Source of the DNA: Myotis daubentonii
Taxonomy: Eukaryota; Chordata; Mammalia; Chiroptera; Vespertilionidae
Reading direction: 5' to 3'
DNA length: 64,000 nucleotides
Assembly: GCF_963259705.1 (NCBI RefSeq)
Contig: NC_081844.1
Span: 42,659,341 to 42,723,340, forward strand
Position numbers and translations under genes: made by a program. Positions 22,735-34,528 of the stretch are shown here, piece by piece. Positions within the stretch are counted from its first letter, which is position 1; every line of letters begins with the position of its first letter. The notes below the pieces were generated by a model, which saw nothing but the letters and a program-made list of their open reading frames with translations, did no database searches and was not told the DNA's origin.

Positions 22735-23141
22735 TCCAATATAATAAAAGGCTAATATGCAAATTGACTGAATGGCGGAACGACTGGTCGCTATGACACA
22801 CACTGACCACCAAGGGGCAGATGCTCAATGCAGGAGTTGCCCCCTGGTGGTCAGTGTGTTCCCACAGGGGGAGCACCGCTCAGCCAGAAGCTGGGCTCAC
22901 AGATGGGGAGCATCTTGAATGGGAGCTGGAAATTAAGCCTGCAACTGAGGTACATGCCCTTGACTGGAACTGAACATGCCCTTGTGACTGGAGCCTCACC
23001 AGGCGGCGGTGGTGGGAGCCTTTCTCGCCTCTGTGGCAGCACTAAGGACCCCGAGGGGTCCTGAGCTGCGAGATGGTGCAGGCTGGGCTGAGGGACCCCG
23101 CCCCCTCCCCAGTGCACCAATGTCATGCACCGGGCCTCTAG
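22735..23141 (+). mobile_element. HeliBat-like non-autonomous Helitron
   Basis: It starts TCCAATATAATAAAAGGC after A22734 and ends CATGCACCGGGCCTCTAG before T23142. It includes the inverted pair CACCAAGGGGCAGATGC / TTGCCCCCTGGTGGTCAGTG. Only 25 bp separate it from the Helitron at 22445-22709. Confidence 0.93.
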
Positions 23142-25077
23142 TACTGAAATAAGACCAATATGGAAGAGTAGAACGCATTTTGAGAAATATTTAAGAGGAT
23201 GTGTTAACTAAAATGTGGGAACGGTGAAGAAGAAATCTAAGGTATCTGCTAACTTTCTGACCTGACTAATTCATTCAAAATTGCTGAAAGAAACAAATGT
23301 TTTTCTCCTACAGCTTACAGGCCTCAAGACCAGAATGTTCTTTTCAATTGCAGAATTATACAACCTATTCAAGGTTATACTACAATGAAGGGAATGTAAT
23401 CTAAGTTCCCAAACTGCAAACACAAAGCAGTACACCACCAGAATGGGGGTTGGGGGTAGAGCACAGAAATAGAAAGACCTTGGAAATGGGTGGCTAAGTG
23501 GCTAACAGCCTGACGTGGTACACTAATTTTTCATAGCTTCCAACAAAATTTTGTCTCACTCATAAAGAAGACCAGTCAGAACTGAGGACCATGAATAAAT
23601 GTCAAAGGTATCTTGCTGGCTAGTAAACTGACAGAAAAGTATGCACAATCTGAGTGAAAGAAATTAAAATCCACACCACCCATCCACCCCAACATGGCAA
23701 TTCCAAATGTCTGCAACTAAAGAGATGGATAAAAGTCTCAAGAGCAATGATGGCAGGGAAGTGAAACTGACTATATGTAAGAAGCATTTTCATGTAAGTA
23801 TTTCAAGAAATGTATGTGCTAAGTACAGGTCAAATATAAAAATATGACAATAAATTTAAACCATAATTTATTCATTCTCTGTTTATAGAACAGCTACTAA
23901 TATACCAGAAATTGTACAAAATATAAACAATTTTTATTGATTAATGGTATATTTGTATAGGGTTTGCGGCTTTCAGTAACCTTCAGTATAAATTACTTTA
24001 TATACTGTCCTCAAAAGGGATGTAATATTTTCCATAAATTACTATATATCTACATAATAAAAGGCAATACATGACAGATGTCACAGAGGACAGAAGAACT
24101 GTTCTAAGAGGTCAGAGAAAAGACCACATTCCACTGTATCTGAGGATGAGAAGCCTTCTTTGGAAGAGACACATATGAGTTGGACCTTAAAAGGTAAGTA
24201 GGATTTTATGGGGCAGAGATGAGAGAAGAGGTTAACTGAATCAAAATTATTGGCATGAGTTAAGCTATGGAGCCAAGAAGGCAACAATATATCTGCAGAT
24301 GAGTATGTGCACAGAACACAAGTCCAGTAAAAGGTTTCATGGTCAAATAAGCATGGGTGATAAAGCATATCCCCATCTAGAATTATAATGGCTAACAGCA
24401 TAAGTAAGGTTCTTGAAAAAAAAAAAAAAACTAGTAAAAATTAACTTTATAATCAAAATTTATGCGAAGTGTCTCGAGTTTATTTTACCCAGGAATGACC
24501 CCTCAATCCCATATAACATCATGAAACTAAGATTGGAACATCACAGTAGCAAGAATTTATTCTGATGCAAATTGTCAACCCATATAACATCTGACAAGAA
24601 ACTGACTACTCTCAAAAGTAATACTACTTTGATATTTTATCCTGTTAGCCAGATGCCTGAATTGCGATGCCATATACATTTTTCTTCAAAAAAGTATGCA
24701 TGGATAACTGCTAAGGGAAGTAACCTGTCAGCTCTGAAGAAAATGTCCTAGATTCATAAAAATTTTAGTCATTAAAAAGTTAAATGCTAGATTATTTTAA
24801 AAGGAAAAACACACACAAATATAAGGCTCAGACTATAACAACAAATAAAGGTAAACAAAAATCCAACAAAAAGATGCTATGGAAGGCTTACACTTTGAAA
24901 ACCAAGTAATTTTCATGATTTTACAAGACAAACTATCAACTACTTCCCCTAAGGTCAAGAAACATATTTATTTAACTTTGTTCAAGTCAAAGTTGCAGAT
25001 TAAATCTCTCCATATTTCAGCAATGCAATTAGGCAGTTTCCCCACATGGGTTCATCCTCCATTTTGTACTTAACTAA
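23142..25077. other. CLCN3 intron 1; mostly unrecognised, L2-like scrap at 24080-24270
   Basis: AT-rich intronic sequence. The part at 24080-24270 (GAAGAGACACATATGAGTTGG, CTTAAAAGGTAAGTAGGATT) looks like an old L2 or MIR-related piece. No exon with supporting splice sites and similarity is seen. Confidence 0.4.
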
Positions 25078-25092
25078 GGAACATTTATCTTT

Positions 25093-25306
25093 TTTTAAGA
25101 AATATATTTTATTGATTTTTTACAGAGAGGAAGAGAGAGGGATAGAGTTAGAAACATCAATGAGAAACATCAATCAGCTGCCTCCTACACACCCCCTACT
25201 GGGGATGTGCCCGCAACCAAGGTACATGCCCTTGACTGAAATCAAACCTGGGACCCTTCAGTCTGCATGCCAACGCTCTATCCACCGAGCCAAACCAGCC
25301 AGGGCA
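25093..25306 (-). repeat. Ves SINE with 15-bp target duplication
   Basis: Full-length reversed Ves from a T-rich start to CCAAACCAGCCAGGGC. GGAACATTTATCTTT occurs at 25078-25092 and 25307-25321. Confidence 0.96.
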
Positions 25307-25559
25307 GGAACATTTATCTTTAAGAATCAAAATGAATCATTGCTGCAATGTTCATATACACATGTGAATGTTCATGTAAAAAAATGGCAAAACAGTTTAT
25401 TATAGTAGAATGGGAGTTTCAAAGAAAAAAAAAAGATTTTCCAGAGTTTCTATAATTTTACATCACTTTTATAATTGGAAAAAGCAATGGACCTATCAGG
25501 CCATCCCTCCTATCCTTTTTCTTCTTCTAGGATTTTAATTAGTCCTACCTGCATTTCGA

Positions 25560-25790
25560 GCAAGAGCTCTGAAATTATGCCAGGCTTCAGTCTCAGTTCT
25601 GACACTTACTGAGGCCTTGGGAAAATTAATTAAATTCTATATGCCTCAGTTTCCACATCTGTATAATAGGAACACTGGAAAGTACCTACTTCATGGAGTT
25701 GGTGTGAGAATTGAGATAATCTACAAAAACTACTTAGGAAAGACCCTGAATCACAGAATTCACTCAATAAATATTAACACTTATTATGTC
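25560..25790 (+). repeat. MIR SINE
   Basis: The MIR core order is visible: TTCTGACACTTACTGAGGCC, TGCCTCAGTTTCCACATCTG, TACCTACTTCATGGAGTTGG, TGAGAATTGAGATAAT. It is diverged, as expected for this mammal-wide family. Confidence 0.8.
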
Positions 25791-25819
25791 ATATTATATG
25801 TTTTAGATCACTGCTGATA

Positions 25820-27299
25820 AGTTTGACTAGAAACTGAGCTGAAAGTTCTTCAAAGTAGTCATAGTGGCCAAAACCCACAGAATACTGCTTTGATATCTTA
25901 CCCACCACAGAGATCACTTCCTGAGCGGTCTGAAAATTATTACCAACATTGTCACAACAGGAAATGGAAAGCCTACCACCAACATGACCTGGAAAATAGC
26001 CAATTTACTAACAAGATCATAACCTCAGCGACTCTGTTTCCTCTGAACTATATGTATGCAAAACCTGGTCAAATATTTACATTCCTAATGAGTAACATGA
26101 TTGAAAACACATGCTACAACAATTTCCAAGTAACGATCTACGTACTAAACATTCATCTTCTTAAAATCATTTGACCCTTTTTTCAAACAAAGAAAGTCTT
26201 TTTGAGTTATTAGACATAGACATGTGGGGATCACATAAGGAATACCAATGTAGAATCACTGAAAAAAATGATATTGTATGTAAGCTATGCCATAAAAAAA
26301 AAAAAGTCTTTGAAGTGTGTGGGAGGTAGAATGTGGAATGAAATTTGTCATACATTCTGCCAACCATGGCTGTTTCTATTAACCAGAGGTTATAACAGCA
26401 TACTCAATCTGAGAAACTCTCTGTAGATCATACTTGTTTTTCTAGCCATTCTATGCAAGCAGCAGCTTTTACGATGAAAGTCAACAATATATACATTAGC
26501 ATTTTAACTCCTTTATGTACTCTTGAGCTACATAGTATTTTCTAGTTACTCACAAAGGCACATAAAACTGACATCAGTTAAATTACTCCCATGAAGACCT
26601 CATCAAGAAACAAATCTGCTACATTAACTTTTGGAGATGAAAAGAAGAGCCTTTCTGGGAAGATTCAACAATCAATGACACAAGCCACAATGATGGTGCA
26701 GTAACTGAATTGCATAGAAAGTTTATAGTTCACAAAATTGAACTTTTGAATTCCAAAAAAAAAAAAAAAAAGATATAGTCACTGTTGATTCAATTCTAAC
26801 AAATACGCATAGTGTGTATGTATATTACCTTCTATGTGCTCCAGTTTTAAAATGCTATACAAATAAAGCATATGCAAAATTAATTTGAGAGTCTCAGGAA
26901 GCTTCTGGTCCAAGTTTAAGATCAAAACTCCAACCTTTTATATATACACACAAACTGCGTCTTGATATACACATAAACCTAAACTAAAAAGAAAAATAAA
27001 CCGGTATTTACTTTAAATGTGGGCAAATTTAGCGAAAGTAAATCCCACTCTCGGAGTTCCAATTTCATCTTTTCCTGGAAACTACTTCCATTCTATTCAA
27101 AAATCCTTCGACGTTTCCTGGACAAAACAGGTGAAATCTTACAGACTGTTCGAGGGTACACATCTAATTAGGGTGGATTTAACATTATGCAGGTAAATCT
27201 ATTATACGATAAACCAAGATGACAGCCCTGGTGTCCAAGTTGACCCAAAACCCGTGAACAGGGCAGCTCACAAATGTTCACTCACAGAATGCAACTCAC
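25820..27299 (-). other. CLCN3 intron 1, promoter-proximal part
   Basis: No recent Ves, Helitron or L1 insertion is visible in this 1.5 kb, unlike the intron around it. The distal end holds the splice donor GTGAGT at 27299 reading down the minus strand. No other feature is identified. Confidence 0.5.
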
Positions 27300-27880
27300 C
27301 TTGCAGCTCAGAGGCATAGCAAAACCGGTGGCCGTTTCCTGCGCTGCCTTAGGATTCTGCATCTGTTTCCAACCGAAAACCTAGCTAAACCCTGGGAGCT
27401 CCGCCTGGTGAAGCTTAACACAACCCAAACGACCGCAATTGAAGACACCTGGCCTTTTCTACAGACGAGGCTACGGAAATTCTGCCGGGGGGGACTTTTA
27501 TCTGGGTCCTCCTTCCAACACGGGAACAGCAATTAAGTTAAACCCGCTTGCTTTGGGCCCTAGAGTCAACCTGTTTCTCTACCCACAATTAGAAATAAAA
27601 ATCTCCAGCATCACTTCCCTCTTAAGAGACTACCACTACACCCAAAGGTCTAACTCGGGAACGAAGTAGAATGGCTTTCAATCCACCACACCCTCCTTCC
27701 TCCACACGCGGTCCCGGGCGAATGTTGACTACGGAAAAGGAGCTGCAGGCTGCGGACCAGACAGTCCCTGACCCACGGAAGGGGAAGAAAAGCAGCAGGA
27801 ATCCGGAGCGCCCGACAGGTGCGTCGACGCGTGACGTCACCGCGTCGACGTGAACGGCCGTTCAGCGTCCGGCCGCCCCA
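27300..27880 (-). other. CLCN3: CLCN3 non-coding exon 1 (probable)
   Basis: On the minus strand a strong splice donor, CTGCAAG|GTGAGT, lies at 27300/27299. It is the first good donor downstream of the CpG island and would join to the acceptor at 13417. The 5' limit is inferred only, somewhere near 27880 within the island. The exon would be untranslated, with a 74-codon upstream frame (27532-27308) and a second upstream ATG at 27317-27315 that runs across the junction. The placement follows from gene order and splice signals, not from transcript data. Confidence 0.6.
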
Positions 27881-28290
27881 ACAGCTCCTCCTCCGGCCAC
27901 GATCGTAGCCGCGTCGGCGCCTATTGGGCAATGAGGGAGTAGTGGGCGGGGCGAGGAGGGGAGGGGCGGGGCGCCGGGAGAGGGAGCGGGCGTGCTGGCG
28001 GGCACTGCGGGGCCGCGCAGGGTATGGAGCCCTTCCTGCGCGTCACTCTGACTTTGCTGTTTGCCCCGCTGCTGACCTCGGGGAGGGATGGAGGCGGTCG
28101 CCGGAGAAGCCGTCTCCGAAGGCCGCAGACGGGCGCCTTGCCCCCGCGTCCTCGCGAAGCTCGGCTTCCACAGCGGCGACGTGCCTCGGAGCTGCGCGTG
28201 AAGCGCCGGCGAACGTCGGTCCCAGAACTGAAAAGCAAAAGCCGCCGCGGACAAGCGCTTAATTCGCACTTAGATCGAGCGACATGTGGG
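27700..28290 (-). promoter_or_regulatory. CLCN3: CpG-island promoter of CLCN3, possibly bidirectional
   Basis: The block is dense in CpG and GC compared with the AT-rich surroundings. It holds a perfect CRE (TGACGTCA at 27832-27839), several palindromes between 27821 and 27864, a CCAAT box on the minus strand (ATTGGG at about 27924) and GC boxes (GGGCGGGGC at about 27951-27972). There is no TATA box at an obvious place, as usual for CpG promoters of broadly expressed genes. Confidence 0.85.
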
Positions 28291-29671
28291 CCTTTGAATG
28301 GAGACCAGCAGCCCGTGCTGCCTGTGCGTGTAGGTCACAGGCAGGGATCCCTGTGCAATGGGGTCGCCTCGCCGGTGATGTGCCTGACATGCATGGAAAG
28401 AAAACCGATAGCCCGAATTTAGCCATTATGCATTTTCAGAAACAGTGCTTGCAAATTACGTATTTCGGAGAAAATAGATAAGAATTATGTTTTCAAGTGT
28501 AAATTCAACTTGCACATAACAACTGAATATGATCTTGAAGGGTTTTCATCGTGGGTATGACAGGATCAGTCACCTAGATTCAAAAATTCTGTTTGTGTCA
28601 TCTATATTTGGGGGTATTTTTTTCCCCCCTGAAGCATGTGAAAGTAGGATGCAGACATTATGCTACCTTAACCCTGTGTACTTTTACATGCATCTGCTAA
28701 GACTAACAATGTCTGCAACACAATCAGAATATCATTATTCCCTGTGAAACTAAGGGGCCAAGTTAATCTGCTCCCAACACCCCTAAAATAATAGTGGTTG
28801 GGCAGGCATAAGGTAATAGTTGTAGGTATTCCAGTTCAAAAAGTAGTAGAAAGGAAGGTGGAGTCACTGTTCTCAAATGCACAGTCACCTGCCACAGGTG
28901 ATGAAAATGTGCCCCTTTCTTCCCCATTATAGGAAGTGGTTTGGGGGTGAGGGGTGTTTTGGGGGGTGGTTTTTTTGGGGGGGCGGGGGTTGAGAAAAGG
29001 AAATCTCCTTTGTGATACCCTCACCCAAGAGGGTTTTTATGCCATAAGAGGCTTGAGCACTCGCTTTTTCAGCTCATCTGTTTCCACTCGCTGATAACCT
29101 CGCAGATTCAGGTCACTCAATTCACGTTCACTTTCTGATTCAGGACCACCACCAACCCATAAATCCGGTTTTTCTCAGTGTAACTTTATTTCAGAACCCC
29201 CTTTGCCCTTCCCTGTCACTAGCCTCACATAAAATACAGGGGTTTACACAGTAGGTTTCCCTAACTCTGAATCTCAGGTTAGGCCACTTAAACAAGTTGG
29301 CAAAAAACACCAAAAGTTCTTGCTACTAATCCTGGAACAATGAGGTCTAGTCATCCAGTAAGTACAGTAATCAGAGGGCCTTTCAAGTGATCTTTCCAGG
29401 ATCAAAATATTCAGCTTCTTGCAATTAAAATAAACTATACCCACTATAATAAATATTCTAAAAACTGTTAATCTAATTTATTTGGAAAGCCTAAAGATTA
29501 AAAGGCCTTCTAAGGACATATCTTAGAACCTGCCAAAATTAGGGATCCTGTTTCTTGTTGCCAGGAAAATGTACACTCAAAGAGAGACATTCTTTTGAGT
29601 GTAAAGCTTTGGAAATTATAGGATATCAGGTAAAAGAATTTTATTTATTTATTTTTTTTAAATCTTGTATT
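28291..29671. other. Intergenic spacer, CLCN3-proximal
   Basis: No gene is recognised. It contains a strongly G-rich strand at 28943-28990 and otherwise unremarkable sequence. A 132-codon frame starting in the island at 28024 ends at 28422 but has no similarity I recognise. Confidence 0.5.
28943..28990 (+). repeat. G-run cluster, possible G-quadruplex
   Basis: Five G runs (5, 4, 6, 7 and 5 bases) are separated by TGA, TGTTTT, TGGTTTTTTT and C. The pattern could fold as a G-quadruplex, though one loop is long. It lies about 0.65 kb beyond the CLCN3 CpG island. Confidence 0.6.
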
Positions 29672-29835
29672 GCCCTGGCCGGTGTGGCTCAGTTGGTTGA
29701 GCTAGTTACATGCACCGGAAGGTTGCCAATTCCATTCCCAGTCAAGCCACATGCTCAGGTTGGGTACCTATGGGAGGCAACCGAATAATGTTTATCTCTC
29801 CCTCTCCCTCTCTACAATCAAAATTTTTTTTAAAT
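29672..29835 (+). repeat. Ves SINE
   Basis: CCCTGGCCGGTGTGGCTCAG head and TGGTTGAGC A-box; shortened body and TCTCTCCCTCTCCC end. Confidence 0.9.
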
Positions 29836-31334
29836 AATTTTTTATAACATACAGTGCTGAGTAATACCCAGATATTACCTGCTTCATGTTTTTTGAGAAA
29901 TAACCTCCATGCATTGAGACCCTCCATATATACTACCAGATGAGCTATCCTAGAAGTCATGGAAAGAAACATCATGAGAAGCAAAGAGAAAGAAAATACA
30001 CGACAGGGTACAAACGAGATGGGAAGATTTGAATTGAAACCTGTGATTATGCAATGTTCATATGTCCTGTCTCTCTTGTTGGCACATTAGCCTTCCTGTT
30101 GATGCAATTGTAGTTGGACCAGAGTTGGGGTTTGAGCAAGGGACCAAGGATGGGAGGTGCCAATGATACACTCTGACTCTATTGGAGAGATTCAGAGCAA
30201 GAATATCTGGCCACAGATGTAGCTTGCCAAGTAACCTGTTGAGCAAGTGCAGGTTTTGCACTTCTTGAGCAGGGTGTGTGGGACACAGTATGATTGTCAC
30301 CACTGAGAGGCAGAACTAAGGCCTGTGAATGTTGAATGTCCCATGAATATTTAGTTTAATTATATTCCTTAATTATAAAGAAATATATAATATTTAATGA
30401 ATATTAGTGCCTCTTGTATGTTTAGTGCCTCAAGAATATTAGGCATCTCTTAGTCATTTCAGCATTTTCTATGTTCACAAGTATATGCCCTACTAACTTT
30501 ATCTGTCTACTATGTCTCACAGATATTTAACTTATCCATGCTTAACACATGAGTTTTGTCGATTCTATTTATTTTTTTTCCAGGGAAGAATTGAGTATTC
30601 TCAAACAATACAGTCCTGGGCTTCAGACCTGGTATTATGTCCATGGTGATGATGCAGTCAAACTTCTTATGACAGCTTCATTACTTTTATCAAGGTAGAT
30701 TTAGCAGAGTCGTCGTAATTCCAAGCACAATATTATTTTATTTTACTTGGAAACTGTTGAACAAGTTTCTTAGATTATTTTTTAAGAAAACAATGTTGAA
30801 AAAGAAGCAAAAACTTTTCTAAACTAAATGGAATTGTTCACAAGAGATTTTACAGACATATATTTTCTTCTCTCACTGCCGATGTATAGCCTAATTTTGG
30901 AAAGAGGCACATAGACTCTGAGAATGGGAGACAATAGTCACAGTCTGTTAATCAATTATCTGTGCTTTCTGTGATCCTTTTATAAATAAATCATAAATCC
31001 TTTTATGGTAGTGTATTAGTTCCTACATGGGGATTATCTCAAGAATCTTATAAGTGAGCAAGAACAAGTCTACTTATTAGTATACATTTGGATCTGTAAT
31101 GTTGTGCACTGCCTTATTCCTTCATGAGAACTTGCTTATTTTAAAATCAATTGTTTCTGACATACACAACCATTTTGTCAGGAGTTCTCAACCTTAACTA
31201 TGCATCAGAACTGTCTAGGGAGCTTCACAAAACCAAAAACAAACAAAACAAAAAAACCGGAGCGTGGGCCCCACTCTCAGAAATTCTGTTTTAATTGTTC
31301 CAAGTTTGGGCCTGAGTGAGCATATTTCTAATTA
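29836..31334. other. Intergenic spacer; no feature seen
   Basis: AT-rich sequence between the two promoters, without a recognisable exon or recent repeat. Confidence 0.45.
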
Positions 31335-31499
31335 CAGTGGGGCCTTGACTCACGAGTTTAATTCATTCCGAGACCGAGCTCGTTAAGGAGCTCGTGAACT
31401 CAAATTACTCTGTCAACTCAATGCAAAAAATCAGCCCAGAGACAGCTGGTATCTCAAAAAACTCGTTAGTCGGGACACTGGTAAGTCAAGGCCCCACTG
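31335..31499. mobile_element. Tc1/mariner-type element, internally deleted copy
   Basis: It starts CAGTGGGGCCTTGACTCACG after TA and ends AGTCAAGGCCCCACTG; the 3' TA has become TG. It is 165 bp against 281 bp for the relative at 17745, lacking the central part while sharing both ends. Confidence 0.9.
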
Positions 31500-31984
31500 T
31501 GTTCCCAGTTAATGAGCAGGACTCAGTCAGAACCACTACATTAGACATGGGACAATCTATTTAAACAAAGTGCTCTGTGATAGCTTGGTGATAAGACAAT
31601 AGATTCCATCTGAGGAAGAACTTTCTCTGTAACTCCCCTGGTATTTTTGTTAGAGAATCTGGTGGTGTTAAACCTCTTCAACAGACTTGGATGTTTCAGA
31701 TAGTAAGGAGTACAGCTAGATCCTTTGAACATTTTCTTATGTGCCCTAATATAAGCACTTCCAGCCGAATCTCATTCCCTCTCAGCAAGTGTTCCAGAAA
31801 GGATCCTGTTCACTGGGGTTCTTACAGATCCTTTACTTGGAGGGGGGTGATAAAGAAGGGGTTTCCTAGGGCTGAAATAATACCCAATAAGGAGTTTTTA
31901 CACATCCTGCGGTGGGCTTTTCCCACACATTACAAAAATATATACCAGTCAACCTGATCTCCACACTCTGCTCCTGGGACCTTA

Positions 31985-32580
31985 AGAGGATAGGCATTTG
32001 TATTAGTAGCCCATAAATTTAGTGGCTTAAAACAGCAAAAAATGCATTCTTTTAGAGATCTTCAGGTTAGATTTCCAACACAAATCTCACTGGCTAAAAT
32101 CAAGGTGTTGGCAGAGTTGTGTTTCCTTCTAGAAGTCCTAGGGGTGAATCTGTTTCTGTGACTTTTGCAGCTTCTAGAGGCCTCATCTTGGCTCATCGCC
32201 CCCTTCCTCCATCTTCAAATCAAGTTATAGTGGGTTGAGTTGTGTTTTTTTAAATATATTTTTATTGATTTCAGAAAGGAAGGGAGAGGGAGAGGGAGAT
32301 AGAAACATTAATGATGAGAGAGAATCATTGATTGGCTGCCTCCTGCACGCCCCCTACCGGGGATCGAGCCCCCAACCCAGGCATGTGCCCTTGACCGGAA
32401 TCAAACCCAGGACCTTTTAGTCCATGGGCTGTGCTCTATCCGTTGAACCAAACCAGCTAGGGCTTGAGTCCTCAGATCCTACCATTTTGAACTCTTACTT
32501 TTAAGGACCCTTGTGATTACATTGAACTCACCTGGATAATCCAGAATTATCTCACTATTTTAAGGTCAGTTGATTAGCAA
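31985..32580. repeat. Ancient mammalian repeat split by a Ves SINE
   Basis: AGTGGCTTAAAACAGCAAAA, AATCAAGGTGTTGGCAGAG and GCCTCATCTTGGCTC are a recognisable but diverged ancient repeat. It resumes after the SINE at 32252-32464 (GGACCCTTGTGATTACATTG). I cannot name the subfamily. Confidence 0.5.
32252..32464 (-). repeat. Ves SINE
   Basis: Reversed Ves with an AT-rich start, ATTGATTTCAGAAAGGAAGG, TGAGAGAGAATCATTGATTGG and CAAACCAGCTAGGGC end. Confidence 0.94.
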
Positions 32581-32734
32581 CTTTAATTCCCCCCTTGCCA
32601 TGTACCTAACATATATACAGATTCCAGAGATGGGGGTGGGGGCTGGGATATCTTTGAGTGGCCATTATTCTGCCTACTATAAGTTGCATAAATTATCTTT
32701 TGATTACAGGGGTTATATGCATTTTTAAAAGCCC

Positions 32735-32858
32735 TCTGGTCCGGCTGGCTTGGCTCAGTGGTTGAGCTTTGACCTATGAACCAGGAGGTCACAGTTTGAT
32801 TCCCGTTCAGGGCACATGTTGCGGGCTTGATCCCCAGTGGGGGGTGTGCAGATTCTTA
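32735..32858 (+). repeat. Ves SINE, 3' truncated
   Basis: CCGGCTGGCTTGGCTCAGTG head, CCTATGAACCAGGAGGTCAC, then GGGGGGTGTGCAG where the similarity stops; the pyrimidine-rich part and tail are missing. Confidence 0.88.
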
Positions 32859-34374
32859 TTCCCTGACCCCAGTCAAGTTGCTGTAAATTTTCTTTGAAGT
32901 AAAAAACCTAGAAGTAGGTTTGTTTCCTATACTAGCTGAAAAAATACGTGAAAAAACAACAACACAGTTCTACAGAAAATCAGAGAAACGAATAAACCTG
33001 TATGTATAGATCTATTTCATGTGTTTGTGTTTCAGAAAAAGAACTTTGACTTTATTACTTATGTTTCATACACATTGACAAGAGGGAGTGAAAAGGGATT
33101 AAGATGTTCTACCAGGAAAATAGTGATATGGTTCTCGTCTGGAATTTCCTCCTGATTCCGCCAGCATCAGGGGAATAATTGAAAATGACCTTTCCTTGTT
33201 CTTTGCCTTTTTCCCTGAGAAAGAATGTGAAATTATATTGAAAAGATTTGTACTCCTGATTACATTTGAAGCCGTTGACGTTGCAAATAATCTTCCAGGT
33301 TCATGTGATTCTTTCCTAGAAAACTAAGTCTCGTTGGAACTTGATAAGACTCTCAGTCATTTCAACCAAGTACATCCTCAGTTCAGTCTCATGAGGTGAC
33401 TCCTTTTTCAGGCTCTGTACAGCTAAGGACTCAATGTTTTACTTTATTCTTCCTAAAAATAGGTTATGATCTATCTCTCTCTTTAGATAGCTGACTCTTC
33501 CATGAGCTCTTGCAGGTGACCCAACCCAGAAAGCCAGAAACTGAAGAACTAATTAGATAACTCCTTTATCTTTGCATATTGAAGTAGGCTTACCTGATTA
33601 AGATCCAAGCTACAGTTCAAATCCAAGCTATATATAGCTAATGATTACTTCAAACTACATAAAGTTAGACAGAATAGGCTTTTAGGAATTGGCTTAAAAT
33701 CGAAGATGTTAGAATGTAGAGAGATAGAGTCCTAAATGTAAAGACACTTTTTTTCTTTTTTTGTATGTATTACATGTCTGCAAGAGATCTGGATTTTAGA
33801 GCATGCAATTTCTCATATTTAAAGTTTAAAGACTTCTTTTCTTCAATCGCAGAAGATTGCTTCTATTTCAGGATAGTTTGATAAAATACATACACCTACA
33901 CAAACATGTGGTCTTTTAATAACTTAACAAAGGGAAAGTATTAAATTGTAAATCTACCACTAACTATTTGCTTAAATTTGTTATCCTCTAATTTGTTTAA
34001 TCTTGCTGCCTGCTTTCTGGAAAGAAGGAATAACAATACCTATATGTTTTGAATATGCCCATCCATATAATTTGCATAGTGTTCAATCCATTGTGAATAA
34101 AGAACAATATATTTCTGTAAAATCTCTAGTAGAACACGTTAGTTATATAGCTAGTCCCTTTCCACTTGTGATAGTATAAAGCACTATTAATAAAGATTTA
34201 AGGAATTTCTATTTATTTTCTACCAGAAAAGAGGCCCACAAGTATAACTTTAACCATCTTTAATATATAAGAATATAATTATTAAAATTTTAAAAATTAT
34301 TTTAGTGTTGGCATTTCTTTTTCAGAATGGAAAATATTGTTATAGTATTTCTTGATTATAAAAACACACTTTTT
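32859..34374. other. Intergenic spacer; no feature seen
   Basis: About 1.5 kb of AT-rich sequence without recent repeats or a recognisable exon. Confidence 0.45.
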
Positions 34375-34528
34375 CTTTTTTTAAAAAAAATTTATTTTAG
34401 ATAGAGGGAGGGAGAGAGAAAAACATCAATCAGTTGCTTCCCATATGTTCCCTGACAGGGGGTCAAACCGACCACCTTTCAGTGTATGGGACAGTGCTCC
34501 AACCAACTGAGCCACACTAGTAAGGGCA
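34375..34528 (-). repeat. Ves SINE, diverged
   Basis: Reversed copy: TTTATTTTAGATAGAGGGAG, CATCAATCAGTTGCTTCCC, CAACTGAGCCACACTAG. Confidence 0.85.
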
